DNA of 30,143 nucleotides from an uncultured Sneathia sp. (GTDB lineage: Bacteria > Fusobacteriota > Fusobacteriia > Fusobacteriales > Leptotrichiaceae): contig CABURZ010000006.1 in NCBI GenBank assembly GCA_902494065.1, positions 1 to 30,143 of the forward strand, read 5' to 3'. Positions within the stretch are counted from its first letter, which is position 1. Each line of letters starts with the position of its first letter. The translations under genes were made by a program, and so were the position numbers. Below, piece by piece: positions 15,171-22,936 of this stretch. The notes beneath the pieces are model-generated. The model was not told the origin of the DNA. It was given only the letters and a program-made list of their open reading frames with translations, and did no database searches.

Positions 15171-15632
15171 ATGAAATATATATATGTATTTCTAATATCA
15201 ATGTTGCCCCTTATAGAATTAAGAGGAGCAGTTGTATATGGAGTAGCATTAAAATTAAATTTATTAAAAGTATTGGTAGTATCTGTACTAGGAAATATGC
15301 TAGTAGTTCCCTTTATATTTCTTTTTGCAAGAAGGATATTAATAAAAGGTAGTAATTTAAAGTATGTTGGAAAATTTTTTGAATATATTTTAAATAAGGG
15401 GCATAAAGCAGGCGAAAAATTGCAAAGTAGTTCTAAATATGGCGTATATGTGGCACTATTTCTTTTTGTAGGAATACCTTTACCTGGAACTGGAGCATGG
15501 ACTGGAACATTAGCTGCTAGTATGCTAGATTTAGATTTTAAAAAATCAAGTATTGCAGTATTGTTTGGAGTATTACTAGCATTTTTTATAATGTGTGTAG
15601 TTAGTATTGGAATATTTGGAGTAATAAAATGA
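15171..15632 (+). CDS. COG2426-type small multidrug-export-like membrane protein
   Basis: Small integral membrane protein of 153 aa. The N-terminal helix with LPLIELRGAVVYGVAL matches the P-x-x-E-L-R-G-A signature of the 'putative small multi-drug export' family (COG2426). Later segments GIPLPGTGAWTGTLAASML and a final long hydrophobic helix also fit. Transport by this family is poorly characterised, so the name is a family label rather than a shown function. The start is ATG 15171 behind AAGGAAG; a TTG at 15153 would lie inside the fba terminator. Its stop overlaps the ATG of the following GNAT remnant (ATGA). Confidence 0.8.
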   Translation: MKYIYVFLISMLPLIELRGAVVYGVALKLNLLKVLVVSVLGNMLVVPFIFLFARRILIKGSNLKYVGKFFEYILNKGHKAGEKLQSSSKYGVYVALFLFVGIPLPGTGAWTGTLAASMLDLDFKKSSIAVLFGVLLAFFIMCVVSIGIFGVIK

Positions 15633-16145
15633 GTGTTGAAATTGAAAAAGCAAAATCACTAAATTTAGATGATATTGAAAAAATATATAATAGTGTGCAT
15701 GACAGTGGAGAAAGTACAGGATGGGTTAAGGGAGTTTATCCTACTAGAGAAAGTGCTAAAAATGCTATAAGTAATGATGAGATGTATGTGATGAAAGGAT
15801 AACCAAAAAGTAGTTGCAGTTGCCGTAATTAATAAAAAGCAAGTAAAAGAATATAAAAATGCGAAATGGAATTACGATGCAAAAGAAGATGAAATTATGG
15901 TTATACATGGATTAGCAGTTGACATGAATTTAAAAAATATGGGTTACGGAACAAGATTTATTAAATTTTATGAAGAATATGCAAAGAAAAATAACTGCAA
16001 GTTATTACGCGTGGATACTAATGTTATAAACAAAAAAGCAAGAAGATTGTATAACAAATTAGGGTTTTCAGAAGTAGGTGTTGTAGATTCTGTATTCAAT
16101 GGGATACCTAATGTGTAGTTAGTTTGCTTTGAAAAAGAAATATAG
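15629..16145 (+). pseudogene. Frameshifted GNAT-family N-acetyltransferase
   Basis: The gene starts at ATG 15629, overlapping the previous stop. The first frame encodes IEKAKSLNLDDIEKIYNSV and onward to MYVMKG and ends at TAA 15800-15802. The homologous sequence continues at once in another frame (from 15798: DNQKVVAVAVINKK), through the acetyl-CoA-binding region NLKNMGYGTRFIKFYEEYAK and the ARRLYNKLGFSEVG signature of GNAT enzymes. That frame meets TAG at 16116-16118, after which LVCFEKEI continues in frame to another stop (16143-16145), matching how such proteins usually end. So there is one frameshift and one probable nonsense mutation. The substrate is unknown. Confidence 0.82.
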
Positions 16146-16147
16146 AA

Positions 16148-16174
16148 ATATGGGAAGCTATTTGCTGCCCATAT
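16148..16174. terminator. Possible bidirectional hairpin between convergent genes
   Basis: ATATGGG (16148-16154) pairs with CCCATAT (16168-16174), with three more inner pairs after a mismatch. It lies where the + and - transcription units converge and spans the stop of the RsmC-like gene. Neither side has a strong T-tract, so this is a weak call. Confidence 0.35.
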
Positions 16175-16766
16175 ATACTCTATATCCTTCACTAATTTGA
16201 ATACATGTTACTGATTTAAATATGTTATTTAATTCTTTTTCAGTAGATTTTGCACCATGTTTTGTCATAATTACACAGAAGAATTTTCCGTTTTCATTTA
16301 AATGTTCATAACTTTTTCTGTAAAGTTCAAATATTACTTTTTTACCAGCTCGAATAGGTGGATTTGAAATTATTAAATCAAAGTTATCATTAATGTTTTC
16401 AAATAAGTCTGATTTTATTATGGTATAATCATCATGTATATTATTTTCTTCTAAATTTATTTTAGCAAGCTTTAATGCTCGATTATTTACATCACTTAAA
16501 ACAATTTTACTTTTAGTGTAAAAGGTTTTAATAATTGTAGCTACAACACCATAACCACAACCTATATCTAATACATTAAAATTTTCTTTATCCATTTTAA
16601 AATTATTTATAACTTCTTTTAATAAAATTTGCGTTCCTGTATCTATGTTGTTTTTAGAAAATATTCCATTATCTGTAGTGAATACAAAATTTTTATCTAA
16701 AAAATTCAAATATATTTTTCTTCTATTTGATTTAATATCAGGATTTTCGCTAAAGTAGTGTTGCAT
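16158..16766 (-). CDS. RsmC/YbxB-like class I SAM-dependent methyltransferase
   Basis: Predicted RNA methyltransferase, 202 aa, of the RsmC/YbxB family (RsmC methylates G1207 of 16S rRNA in E. coli). Features in order are FVFTTDNGIFSKNNIDTGTQILL, the SAM-binding loop VLDIGCGYGVVATI, LSDVNNRALKLAKINL, and the catalytic SNPPIRAGK (N-P-P-x motif), then a C-terminal strand region. It lacks RsmC's N-terminal pseudo-methyltransferase domain, as YbxB-type proteins do. The start is supported by AAAGGA upstream. It overlaps the preceding GNAT gene by 17 bp and is last in the leftward run. The exact target base is inference. Confidence 0.85.
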   Translation of the reverse strand: MQHYFSENPDIKSNRRKIYLNFLDKNFVFTTDNGIFSKNNIDTGTQILLKEVINNFKMDKENFNVLDIGCGYGVVATIIKTFYTKSKIVLSDVNNRALKLAKINLEENNIHDDYTIIKSDLFENINDNFDLIISNPPIRAGKKVIFELYRKSYEHLNENGKFFCVIMTKHGAKSTEKELNNIFKSVTCIQISEGYRVYMGSK

Positions 16767-17205
16767 ATATTTCCTTTCTCATTAAATATCTTTTTTTATT
16801 ATCAAAATATTCATTTTCTAGAATTTCTTTTACTTTAAATTCAAAACTTTCATATAATTTTATAGCTTTTATATTTTCAATAGTTACGGTTAGTTCAACA
16901 AATTTAAAATTATTTTTTTTAAGGTCATCTAATACAAAATTTAGTAATTTTTTAGCATAGCCCATATTTTGATATTTTAAATTTGTGGATACACCATAAA
17001 TATATGCAGTATCATTTGATTGTAATACTTCAATGACACTTATAACATCAATTTCGTCATATATTGCATAAGTTCTTCCATATTTGGTAAAAGGAGAAAT
17101 ATTATATTGACCAACACCTGCTTTCCCAAATATTTTTTCTTCATATAGGTATATTCTTTTTAATAAATTTTTATCTTTTGCATTTAATCTCTCAATTTTT
17201 ATCAT
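16750..17205 (-). CDS. GNAT-family N-acetyltransferase
   Basis: Acetyl-CoA-dependent acyltransferase of 151 aa. The core pattern is AYIYGVSTNLKYQNMGYAKKLLNFVLDD, with the Q-x-x-G-x-A acetyl-CoA loop, followed by VELTVTIENIKAIKLYESFEFKVKEIL, the usual GNAT C-terminal strand-helix segment. It resembles RimI-type enzymes that acetylate protein N termini, but substrate assignment would be a guess. An AGAGG ribosome site precedes the ATG. It overlaps truA by 14 bp and the methyltransferase by 17 bp, so it is part of a translationally coupled chain. Unlike the GNAT gene at 15629, this one is intact. Confidence 0.85.
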   Translation of the reverse strand: MIKIERLNAKDKNLLKRIYLYEEKIFGKAGVGQYNISPFTKYGRTYAIYDEIDVISVIEVLQSNDTAYIYGVSTNLKYQNMGYAKKLLNFVLDDLKKNNFKFVELTVTIENIKAIKLYESFEFKVKEILENEYFDNKKRYLMRKEIYATLL

Positions 17206-17920
17206 AATTAACCTCTTTTAAATATAGTCCATGAGGACTAAGTATTTTTTTTGGCATATCTACACATTCTAGATTTAATCTTTTTATTATCGTATCTTTT
17301 GTATCATATATAGCTGAGGCTACAATTAATCGTACCATCGATTTTAAAAAGCTTGTACCTATTAGAGTTATAATATATGTGTTATCTATATATTCACAAG
17401 TTGCAGAGTATATTTGTCTTATAGGATTTTTAGCAACTTTATCAGTTTTTGAAAAATGAGTAAAATTATGTTTTCCTACAAATAGTTGTAGATTTTTATT
17501 TATTAAGTTTAAATCAATATTTTGCATACTTATTCCTGTAATATAGTTTGCTTCAAAAGGACTAATATTAGCAACATTTTTAAGCCTATATTCATATATT
17601 CTATAACGTGCGTCATATCTTGAATTAAAATCGCTACTTACATATTCGATTTTATTTATTTTTAATTTTCCATATAAATGTTTATTTAATTGATATTGTA
17701 TAACTTTAAGAGGTATATTATTATTTAATGTAAAATTTGATACTTGTGCTAGTGCATGTACACCTTTATCTGTTCTACCAGAAGTTATAAGATTAATTTT
17801 TTCATTAAAAACTTCTAAAAGTATTCTTTCAATTTCTCCTTGAACAGTTATATGATTATTTTGCCTTTGCATACCATAAAATTTACTGCCATCATAGCTA
17901 TATGTAATTTTTACAACCAT
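17192..17920 (-). CDS. truA: tRNA pseudouridine synthase A
   Basis: Isomerises uridines 38-40 in the anticodon stem-loop of tRNAs. The 242-aa protein starts with VKITYSYDGSKFYGMQRQ (4-20), the family's opening strand, and has the catalytic motif SGRTDKGVHA with Asp51. SRYDARYRIYEYRL and FLKSMVRLIVASAI are further conserved segments. Length is normal. It overlaps the HAD gene upstream by 10 bp and the GNAT gene downstream by 14 bp, giving a compact RNA-modification stretch with the RsmC-like methyltransferase. Confidence 0.96.
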   Translation of the reverse strand: MVVKITYSYDGSKFYGMQRQNNHITVQGEIERILLEVFNEKINLITSGRTDKGVHALAQVSNFTLNNNIPLKVIQYQLNKHLYGKLKINKIEYVSSDFNSRYDARYRIYEYRLKNVANISPFEANYITGISMQNIDLNLINKNLQLFVGKHNFTHFSKTDKVAKNPIRQIYSATCEYIDNTYIITLIGTSFLKSMVRLIVASAIYDTKDTIIKRLNLECVDMPKKILSPHGLYLKEVNYDKN

Positions 17921-18507
17921 CTATCTATCAGTCCATTCTTTTTAGGTAGTCCCATTATTTTTTTGCCGTGTTTTATAGTAATTTTATTTTCTGCGATATC
18001 AAATAGTGGTTTATCAGATAAACTATCAGAATAAAAATTTAAAATTCTAAAATTTCCTAACATATTAAGTCTATTTACTTTTTCTACTCCTTTACAATTT
18101 TTGCCAGAGATTTCATAATTGATATACTTTGTTGCAATCAAAATATCAAATCCAAGTGATTTATACACCTCTTCTAAAAGAAATTCAGGAGATGCTGAAA
18201 TTAAAATTAAAACATCAGCATCATTTTTATTCTTTAATATTTCTTCATTAAAATATGGATAAAAATTTTCTTTTTCTTTTTCCCAAAAATTTTTTATATC
18301 ATCACTTATGTCCATATTTTTAAAAATACTAAAGAAAATATTTTTAACTTTTTTTAGATTATTTAAGTTAAATAGCATTTTTATACAATTTATTAAAAAT
18401 ATAGGTATATATTTTGGATGAGTGGATAAAAAATATTTCATAAAAGAAATACTTGTTTCTTTACTATATATAGTTTTATCAAAGTCATAGATTATAGCCT
18501 TTTTCAA
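17911..18507 (-). CDS. HAD-IB family phosphatase
   Basis: Haloacid-dehalogenase-type hydrolase of 198 aa, of the IB subgroup that includes phosphoserine phosphatase-like enzymes. Motif I is YDFDKT (nucleophile D8, acid/base D10), motif II is LISASPEF, and motif IV is YSDSLSDKPLFDIA. A helical cap lies between motifs I and II, with hydrophobic stretches (YIPIFLINCIKMLF) that could touch the membrane. The start is TTG 18507 with a strong GGAGG site at correct spacing, inside the 3' end of the upstream ATPase gene (23-bp overlap). The substrate is not predictable; phospholipid or phosphoserine-type substrates are known in the subgroup. Confidence 0.87.
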   Translation of the reverse strand: MKKAIIYDFDKTIYSKETSISFMKYFLSTHPKYIPIFLINCIKMLFNLNNLKKVKNIFFSIFKNMDISDDIKNFWEKEKENFYPYFNEEILKNKNDADVLILISASPEFLLEEVYKSLGFDILIATKYINYEISGKNCKGVEKVNRLNMLGNFRILNFYSDSLSDKPLFDIAENKITIKHGKKIMGLPKKNGLIDRWL

Positions 18508-19514
18508 TTGCGTCCTCCAACATAGTTTTAAAGTTTAATATTTTTAGATTTTGTAGTATATCGGAATTTAATGTATATTTTTTAAATATCTCATTTTCAT
18601 TTTCTCCCATGTACAAAACTTCGTTTATCATTATTCTATTTTTTATTAATTTATTATCGCTTGAACTAAGTAATCTTTGTGAAACAAGTAGTAGAATGGA
18701 ATCTAAAAGTAAGTATTTAGGAATATTCATGTCTATAAGTCTTGCGAAACTTGTGATACAATCATTTGTGTGCAGAGTAGCTAATACTAAGTGTCCAGTC
18801 AATGCAGCCCTTATTGCAATTTGAGCAGTTAACTCATCACGTATTTCTGATATTATTATTACATCTGGATCAGATCTTAATGTGGAGCGAAGTATATTAG
18901 GGAAACTTAAACCTATTTGCTCATTTACTTGTATTTGAACTATACCTTCCACCTTATTTTCTACAGGATCTTCTATAGATATTATTTTCCTTTTACCATT
19001 ATTTAATAGATTAGTAAATGAAAGTAGTGTAGTTGATTTACCACTACCAGTAGGTCCTGTTACAAGTATTAATCCATGACTTTTATTTAATGCTTTTTGT
19101 ATTTTTAATATATTGCTACTACTAAATCCAAGTGATAAAAGCGATAAGTCATCTATATTAGATTTTAATATTCTAATTACTATGCTCTCACCTGTAATAC
19201 AAGGCATTACACAAACTCTTAAATCATAGTCTTCAAATGTAATATTCCCATCTTGAGGTAGTCTTTTTTCTGCAACATTCATATTAGACATAATTTTTAT
19301 TCTAGAAATTAATTCTTTTGCATTTTCAAATGTAGAATCAAAATGCAATATTCCATTAATTCTGTATTCAATTATGCAAGTTCCATAATTATCACGTATA
19401 TGTATATCACTTGCATGTAGTTTAATTCCACGACTAATTATTTCATTAGCTTATTATATTAGTATTTATAAAGACATTGCTAGGTGCAATGTCTTTATGT
19501 ATATTATTTCTCAT
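18485..19514 (-). pseudogene. GspE/PilB/ComGA-type secretion ATPase with a frameshift
   Basis: Family members power assembly of type IV pili, type II secretion or competence pseudopili. The main frame (19450-18485) carries IKLHASDIHI, IEYRINGIL, the Walker A loop GPTGSGKST, the Asp box IISIEDPVE and the Walker B/His-box stretch RSDPDVIIISEIRDELTAQI then TGHLVLATLHTND. It has no ATG, GTG or TTG before a TTG at 19348, which would cut off the conserved ASDIH region. In the next frame an ATG at 19514, behind GGGGG, encodes 22 residues (MRNNIHKDIAPSNVFINTNI and IS) and stops at TAA 19448-19446, right where the homologous frame begins (ANEIISRG). A single +1 shift restores a ComGA-sized protein of about 344 aa without the N1E domain. 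The tetracysteine zinc motif is absent. Real pseudogene, sequencing error or programmed shift cannot be separated here. Confidence 0.78.
19468..19498. repeat. Perfect 13-bp inverted repeat near the ATPase gene start
   Basis: ATAAAGACATTGC (19468-19480) and GCAATGTCTTTAT (19486-19498) form a perfect stem around TAGGT. On the - strand it lies just after the hypothetical gene stop (19536) and within the first codons of the ATPase gene. There is no clear U-tract, so it may be a weak terminator, an mRNA structure limiting translation, or both. Confidence 0.7.
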
Positions 19515-19535
19515 TTAACCCCCAAATTTTTATAA

Positions 19536-19991
19536 CTATTTATTTGTTATTTCTTTTAGTAGTAATTCATTTTGTGCTTTAACTGAAGAAAAGATTACTT
19601 TTTTTATTAAATTATAGAATTTAAGTTGTGCTTTTTGATTTTCAACTTCTTTAATCATTGATTTTATTTGCATTACCAAGAAATCTTGTTCATCATATGA
19701 AATAGCAAATTTTTTATATTTTTCCCTTTTTTGCCCTTTTTCAACATGAACATTTTTTTGAATATAGTCAAAGAAACTAGAAATATTAGGTAGCATAGCA
19801 TTATTTGAAGTCATTTGTTTTTTTAATTCAACAATAACTTGATCAAGGTAACGTTGAGAACTTTTAGATAAGCTAACTTCAACTTTTCTTTTACTTTTAC
19901 CAATTTTTTGTATACTTGCAGCTAACTTTGCTTGTTGCTTTATATTTAAAACATCCATGTCATTTAGCCTATTTGCGTTCATCATTTTCAT
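19536..19991 (-). CDS. Unrecognised helical protein downstream of tsaC
   Basis: I do not recognise this 151-aa protein. It is highly charged (Lys, Gln, Glu) and looks all-helical, with likely coiled-coil segments (KQQAKLAASIQKIGKSKRK; IKSMIKEVENQKAQLKFYNL). No signal peptide, membrane helix or catalytic motif is visible. The start is taken as ATG 19991, which has GGAGGA about ten bases upstream; a TTG at 20009 would add six residues. It overlaps the tsaC end by 23 bp, so translation is probably coupled. Codon use matches neighbouring genes. Confidence 0.72.
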   Translation of the reverse strand: MKMMNANRLNDMDVLNIKQQAKLAASIQKIGKSKRKVEVSLSKSSQRYLDQVIVELKKQMTSNNAMLPNISSFFDYIQKNVHVEKGQKREKYKKFAISYDEQDFLVMQIKSMIKEVENQKAQLKFYNLIKKVIFSSVKAQNELLLKEITNK

Positions 19992-20592
19992 GTATTGTTG
20001 CTCCTCCAATCTTTTTTATTTCTTCAAATGATATTTGACCAGATCTTAATAGAGTATATTTTTTATCTATGTAAGATACTATAGTTGAGGGAATACCAGA
20101 TAAATGTTTATCAGTTTCGATAATTAAATCAACTTGATCTAATAAATCGTGTGATATATTGCTAATTTTAGTGGCAGGGGGTTCGCCAGATATATTAGCA
20201 CTTGTAGTCATTAATATTCCACCAGATTTTCTTATAATATCTCTTGCAACATCATCGTTTGGTATTCTTATACCTACAGTATCACCTAGCAAATCACGAT
20301 ATTTATCGCAAGTTTTACAAACTATGCTAAGTGGTCCTGGCAAGAAGTGGGTTATAAGATTATGGTCAACATCATCAGTTAATTTGTTAAAATCTTCATA
20401 ATCAGCTACTAAAGCCAAAATTTTTTTATTTTTATCACGTTTTTTTAAAATATATAGTCGCTCTATTGCCTCCTTTGTAGGAATAGAAGCTAATCCATAA
20501 ACGGTATCAGTTGGTATAATAATAGCACGACCCTTTAATAATAACTTGATACCTTCTTCTATTTTATTATTCATTTGATTCATCAATTTCAT
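19969..20592 (-). CDS. tsaC: L-threonylcarbamoyladenylate synthase (TsaC/Sua5/YrdC)
   Basis: Makes threonylcarbamoyl-AMP from threonine, bicarbonate and ATP, the first step of tRNA t6A37 modification. The 207-aa single YrdC domain shows IIIPTDTVYGLAS, YILKKRDKNKKI, the active-site FLPGPLSIVCK, TVGIRIPND and TTSANISGEPPAT. The Sua5 C-terminal domain is absent, so it is the short TsaC type, slightly extended. The start is uncertain: ATGs at 20592, 20583 and 20574 all overlap the prs 3' end and none has a clear ribosome site, suggesting coupling to prs. Confidence 0.93.
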   Translation of the reverse strand: MKLMNQMNNKIEEGIKLLLKGRAIIIPTDTVYGLASIPTKEAIERLYILKKRDKNKKILALVADYEDFNKLTDDVDHNLITHFLPGPLSIVCKTCDKYRDLLGDTVGIRIPNDDVARDIIRKSGGILMTTSANISGEPPATKISNISHDLLDQVDLIIETDKHLSGIPSTIVSYIDKKYTLLRSGQISFEEIKKIGGATIHENDERK

Positions 20593-21544
20593 GTGGAAGA
20601 GCGAATAGGTCGCTTATCGGTTCTTCGTTATATATTCTATGTATTGTTTCAGCAAACATAGTACTTGCAGAAACAATAGATAATTTATCAAAAAGTTGAT
20701 CTTCCTTTAATTGTATAGAATCTGTTATTATTACTTTATTGAATGCAGAGTTTTTAAGCCTATTAACAGCTTGTCCTGAAAATACTGCATGCGTAGCACA
20801 AGCGTATACTTCTGTAGCACCAGAATTTTTTAGTGCTTCAGCTGCGTTACAAATAGTACCTGCAGTGTCAATGATGTCATCTATAATTATTGCTTTTTTA
20901 CCTTCAACATTTCCTATTATATTCATAACTTCAGATACATTTGCTTTTGGTCTTCTTTTGTCTATAATAGCAAGTGGCGTATGTAGCCATGTAGCAAGAT
21001 TTCTAGCACGTTTAACTCCACCAACATCAGGAGATACTACTACTGTATCATCTTCAGTAAATCCTTGTTTTATGAAATACTTTGCAAATATGGGTAGAGC
21101 TTCCATATGATCAACTGGAATATCAAAGAATCCTTGAATTTGTTTTGCATGTAAATCCATAGTTACAACTCTTGTAGCTCCCGCTGTTGTAAGAAGGTCA
21201 GCTACTAATTTTGAAGTAATTGGCTCACGTGGGCTTGCTTTTCTGTCTTGTCTTGCATATCCGTAATATGGTATAACTGCTATTATTTCAGAAGCAGATG
21301 CACGTTTTAATGAATCAATGAAGATTAATAATTCCATTAAACTTTCATTAACAGGTTTAGATGTTGATTGTATAACAAAAACTTTACAACCTCTAACAGT
21401 ACAATTTGCTCTAACAAAAGTTTCTCCATCAGCAAATTTAATGATGTCTCTATCTCCAAGTTTTGTACCGAGTTTATCTGCAATTTTAGTTGCAAGTTTC
21501 ATACTTGAAGTACCAGCGAAAATTTTAATTTCGTGTTCTTTCAT
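20567..21544 (-). CDS. prs: Ribose-phosphate pyrophosphokinase
   Basis: Converts ribose-5-phosphate and ATP to PRPP, precursor for nucleotides, NAD, histidine and tryptophan. The 325-aa enzyme has EIKIFAGTSSMKLATKIA at the start, GDRDIIKFADGE, YYGYARQDRK, VTMDLHAKQIQGFFDIPVDH and the PRPP loop IIIDDIIDTAGT, all diagnostic of class I PRPP synthetase. An AGAGAG ribosome site precedes the ATG. It lies 16 bp after glmU; the glmU-prs pair is common in many bacteria and links two nucleotide-sugar and nucleotide precursor steps. Confidence 0.98.
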   Translation of the reverse strand: MKEHEIKIFAGTSSMKLATKIADKLGTKLGDRDIIKFADGETFVRANCTVRGCKVFVIQSTSKPVNESLMELLIFIDSLKRASASEIIAVIPYYGYARQDRKASPREPITSKLVADLLTTAGATRVVTMDLHAKQIQGFFDIPVDHMEALPIFAKYFIKQGFTEDDTVVVSPDVGGVKRARNLATWLHTPLAIIDKRRPKANVSEVMNIIGNVEGKKAIIIDDIIDTAGTICNAAEALKNSGATEVYACATHAVFSGQAVNRLKNSAFNKVIITDSIQLKEDQLFDKLSIVSASTMFAETIHRIYNEEPISDLFALPHEIDESNE

Positions 21545-21560
21545 TTCTTACACTCTCTTT

Positions 21561-22886
21561 CTATTTTTTATTAATTATTACTTGTTTTGCACGTCCAAAA
21601 ACTAGTTTATCGTCATCTACATTTTTAGTTATTACACTACCAGCAGCTGTTAGTACATTATTTCCGATTTGTATAGGAGCTACAAATATAGAGTTACTAC
21701 CTATAAATGAATTTTCACCTATATGTGTCTTATTTTTATTAACTCCATCGTAATTACATGTAATTGTTCCAGCACCTATATTAGTATTTTTTCCAATTGT
21801 AGTGTCACCTAAATATGTTAAATGCCCTGATTTAACTCCATACTCTAAAGTAGAGTTCTTTGTTTCAACAAAGTTTCCTATATGAACTTTTTCTTTCAAT
21901 ACACTTCCCTTTCTAAGATGTGCAAAAGGACCTATAGTAACTTTGTCATAAATTATTGATTGTTCAATTACGCTATTATCAATTTTAACATCATTTGCTA
22001 TTTTGCTATCTTCTATTCTTGATGAATAAATTACACAGTTATCTCCTATAGTTGTGTTACCTGTAATAATAGTATTTGGATATATTACAGTGTCAACTCC
22101 TATACTAACTTCATCTTCGATATATGTACTATTTGGATCTATTATAATAGTTCCATTATCCATTAATTGTTCTAATTTTTGCAAACGTAATATATTTGAA
22201 ACTTGTGCTAGTTGTGATTTAGAATTTATGCCTAACATTTCATTTTTATCAGATAATTGAAGGCTGTCGCAAACATAGCCTTTATCATTTAATAATTTAA
22301 TAGCATCAGTTAAGTAATATTCGTTTTTAGTATTTTTATTATCAATTTTATCAATAATATCTAGTAAACTTTTAGTTTTAAAAATGTAGACTCCTACATT
22401 AATTTCATTAATTTTTTTAATTTCGTTAGTTGCTTCGTTTTCTTCTATAATATCTATAACCTTATTAGTGTCATTCTTTAATATTCTACCATATCCTGTT
22501 GGATTATCAAGTAGGCAAGTTAAAATTAAACAATCTAAATTTTCTGATTCAAATTTTTCTTTCATTTGCTTAATAGTTTTTGTAGATAATAGAGGACCAT
22601 CACCATATGCAACTAATATAGAGTCATAATTACTAAATTTATCTTTTGAAATTTTAATTGCATTAGCAGTACCTAATTGTTCTTCTTGAAAAATATAGTT
22701 TACGTCAGGGAATTTTTGTATAATTTCATCCTTTTTATGTCCTAATACTAAAAGAATATCTCCAAAATTACTAGTTGTTTCCATGATTTTTTGTACCATA
22801 GGTTTACCATTAACTTTGTGTAACACTTTTGGAATATTTGATTTCATTCTAGAACCTTTTCCTGCTGCAAGTATTATTGATAACAT
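21561..22886 (-). CDS. glmU: Bifunctional GlcNAc-1-P uridyltransferase / GlcN-1-P acetyltransferase
   Basis: Makes UDP-GlcNAc, needed for peptidoglycan and LPS. The 441-aa protein is close to the usual 450-460. The N-terminal pyrophosphorylase domain has LAAGKGSRMKSNIPKVLHKV (6-25) and EEQLGTANAI. The C-terminal left-handed beta-helix of hexapeptide repeats includes GPFAHLRKGSVL, SGHLTYLGDTTIG with the likely catalytic His, and NIGAGTITCNYDG. The family's usual N before that His-Leu is G here. A GGAGG ribosome site precedes the ATG, and an extended -10 promoter lies in the gap after ldh. Confidence 0.97.
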   Translation of the reverse strand: MLSIILAAGKGSRMKSNIPKVLHKVNGKPMVQKIMETTSNFGDILLVLGHKKDEIIQKFPDVNYIFQEEQLGTANAIKISKDKFSNYDSILVAYGDGPLLSTKTIKQMKEKFESENLDCLILTCLLDNPTGYGRILKNDTNKVIDIIEENEATNEIKKINEINVGVYIFKTKSLLDIIDKIDNKNTKNEYYLTDAIKLLNDKGYVCDSLQLSDKNEMLGINSKSQLAQVSNILRLQKLEQLMDNGTIIIDPNSTYIEDEVSIGVDTVIYPNTIITGNTTIGDNCVIYSSRIEDSKIANDVKIDNSVIEQSIIYDKVTIGPFAHLRKGSVLKEKVHIGNFVETKNSTLEYGVKSGHLTYLGDTTIGKNTNIGAGTITCNYDGVNKNKTHIGENSFIGSNSIFVAPIQIGNNVLTAAGSVITKNVDDDKLVFGRAKQVIINKK

Positions 22887-22912
22887 TTTTTTGCCTCCGT
22901 GGTTTTTGTTTA

Positions 22913-22921
22913 ATTATATCA
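22913..22921 (-). promoter_or_regulatory. Extended -10 promoter of glmU
   Basis: On the - strand the sequence reads TGATATAAT: a perfect TATAAT (22918-22913) with a TGA extension. There is no good -35. It sits between the ldh stop and the glmU ATG and could drive glmU and the genes after it. Confidence 0.5.
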
Positions 22922-22936
22922 TAAATTAAGCTAAAA

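Noticed and set aside
15143..15352. 69-aa frame on the + strand over the fba terminator and the COG2426 gene
   Set aside because: It starts in the terminator and is out of frame with the conserved membrane protein.
19441..19456. Programmed +1 frameshift in the ATPase gene
   Set aside because: No recognised slippery sequence (such as the prfB type) is present; kept only as a possibility in the finding, not as a feature.
20739..21110. 123-aa open frame on the + strand inside prs
   Set aside because: Antisense to a clearly conserved enzyme; no homology signal or start context.
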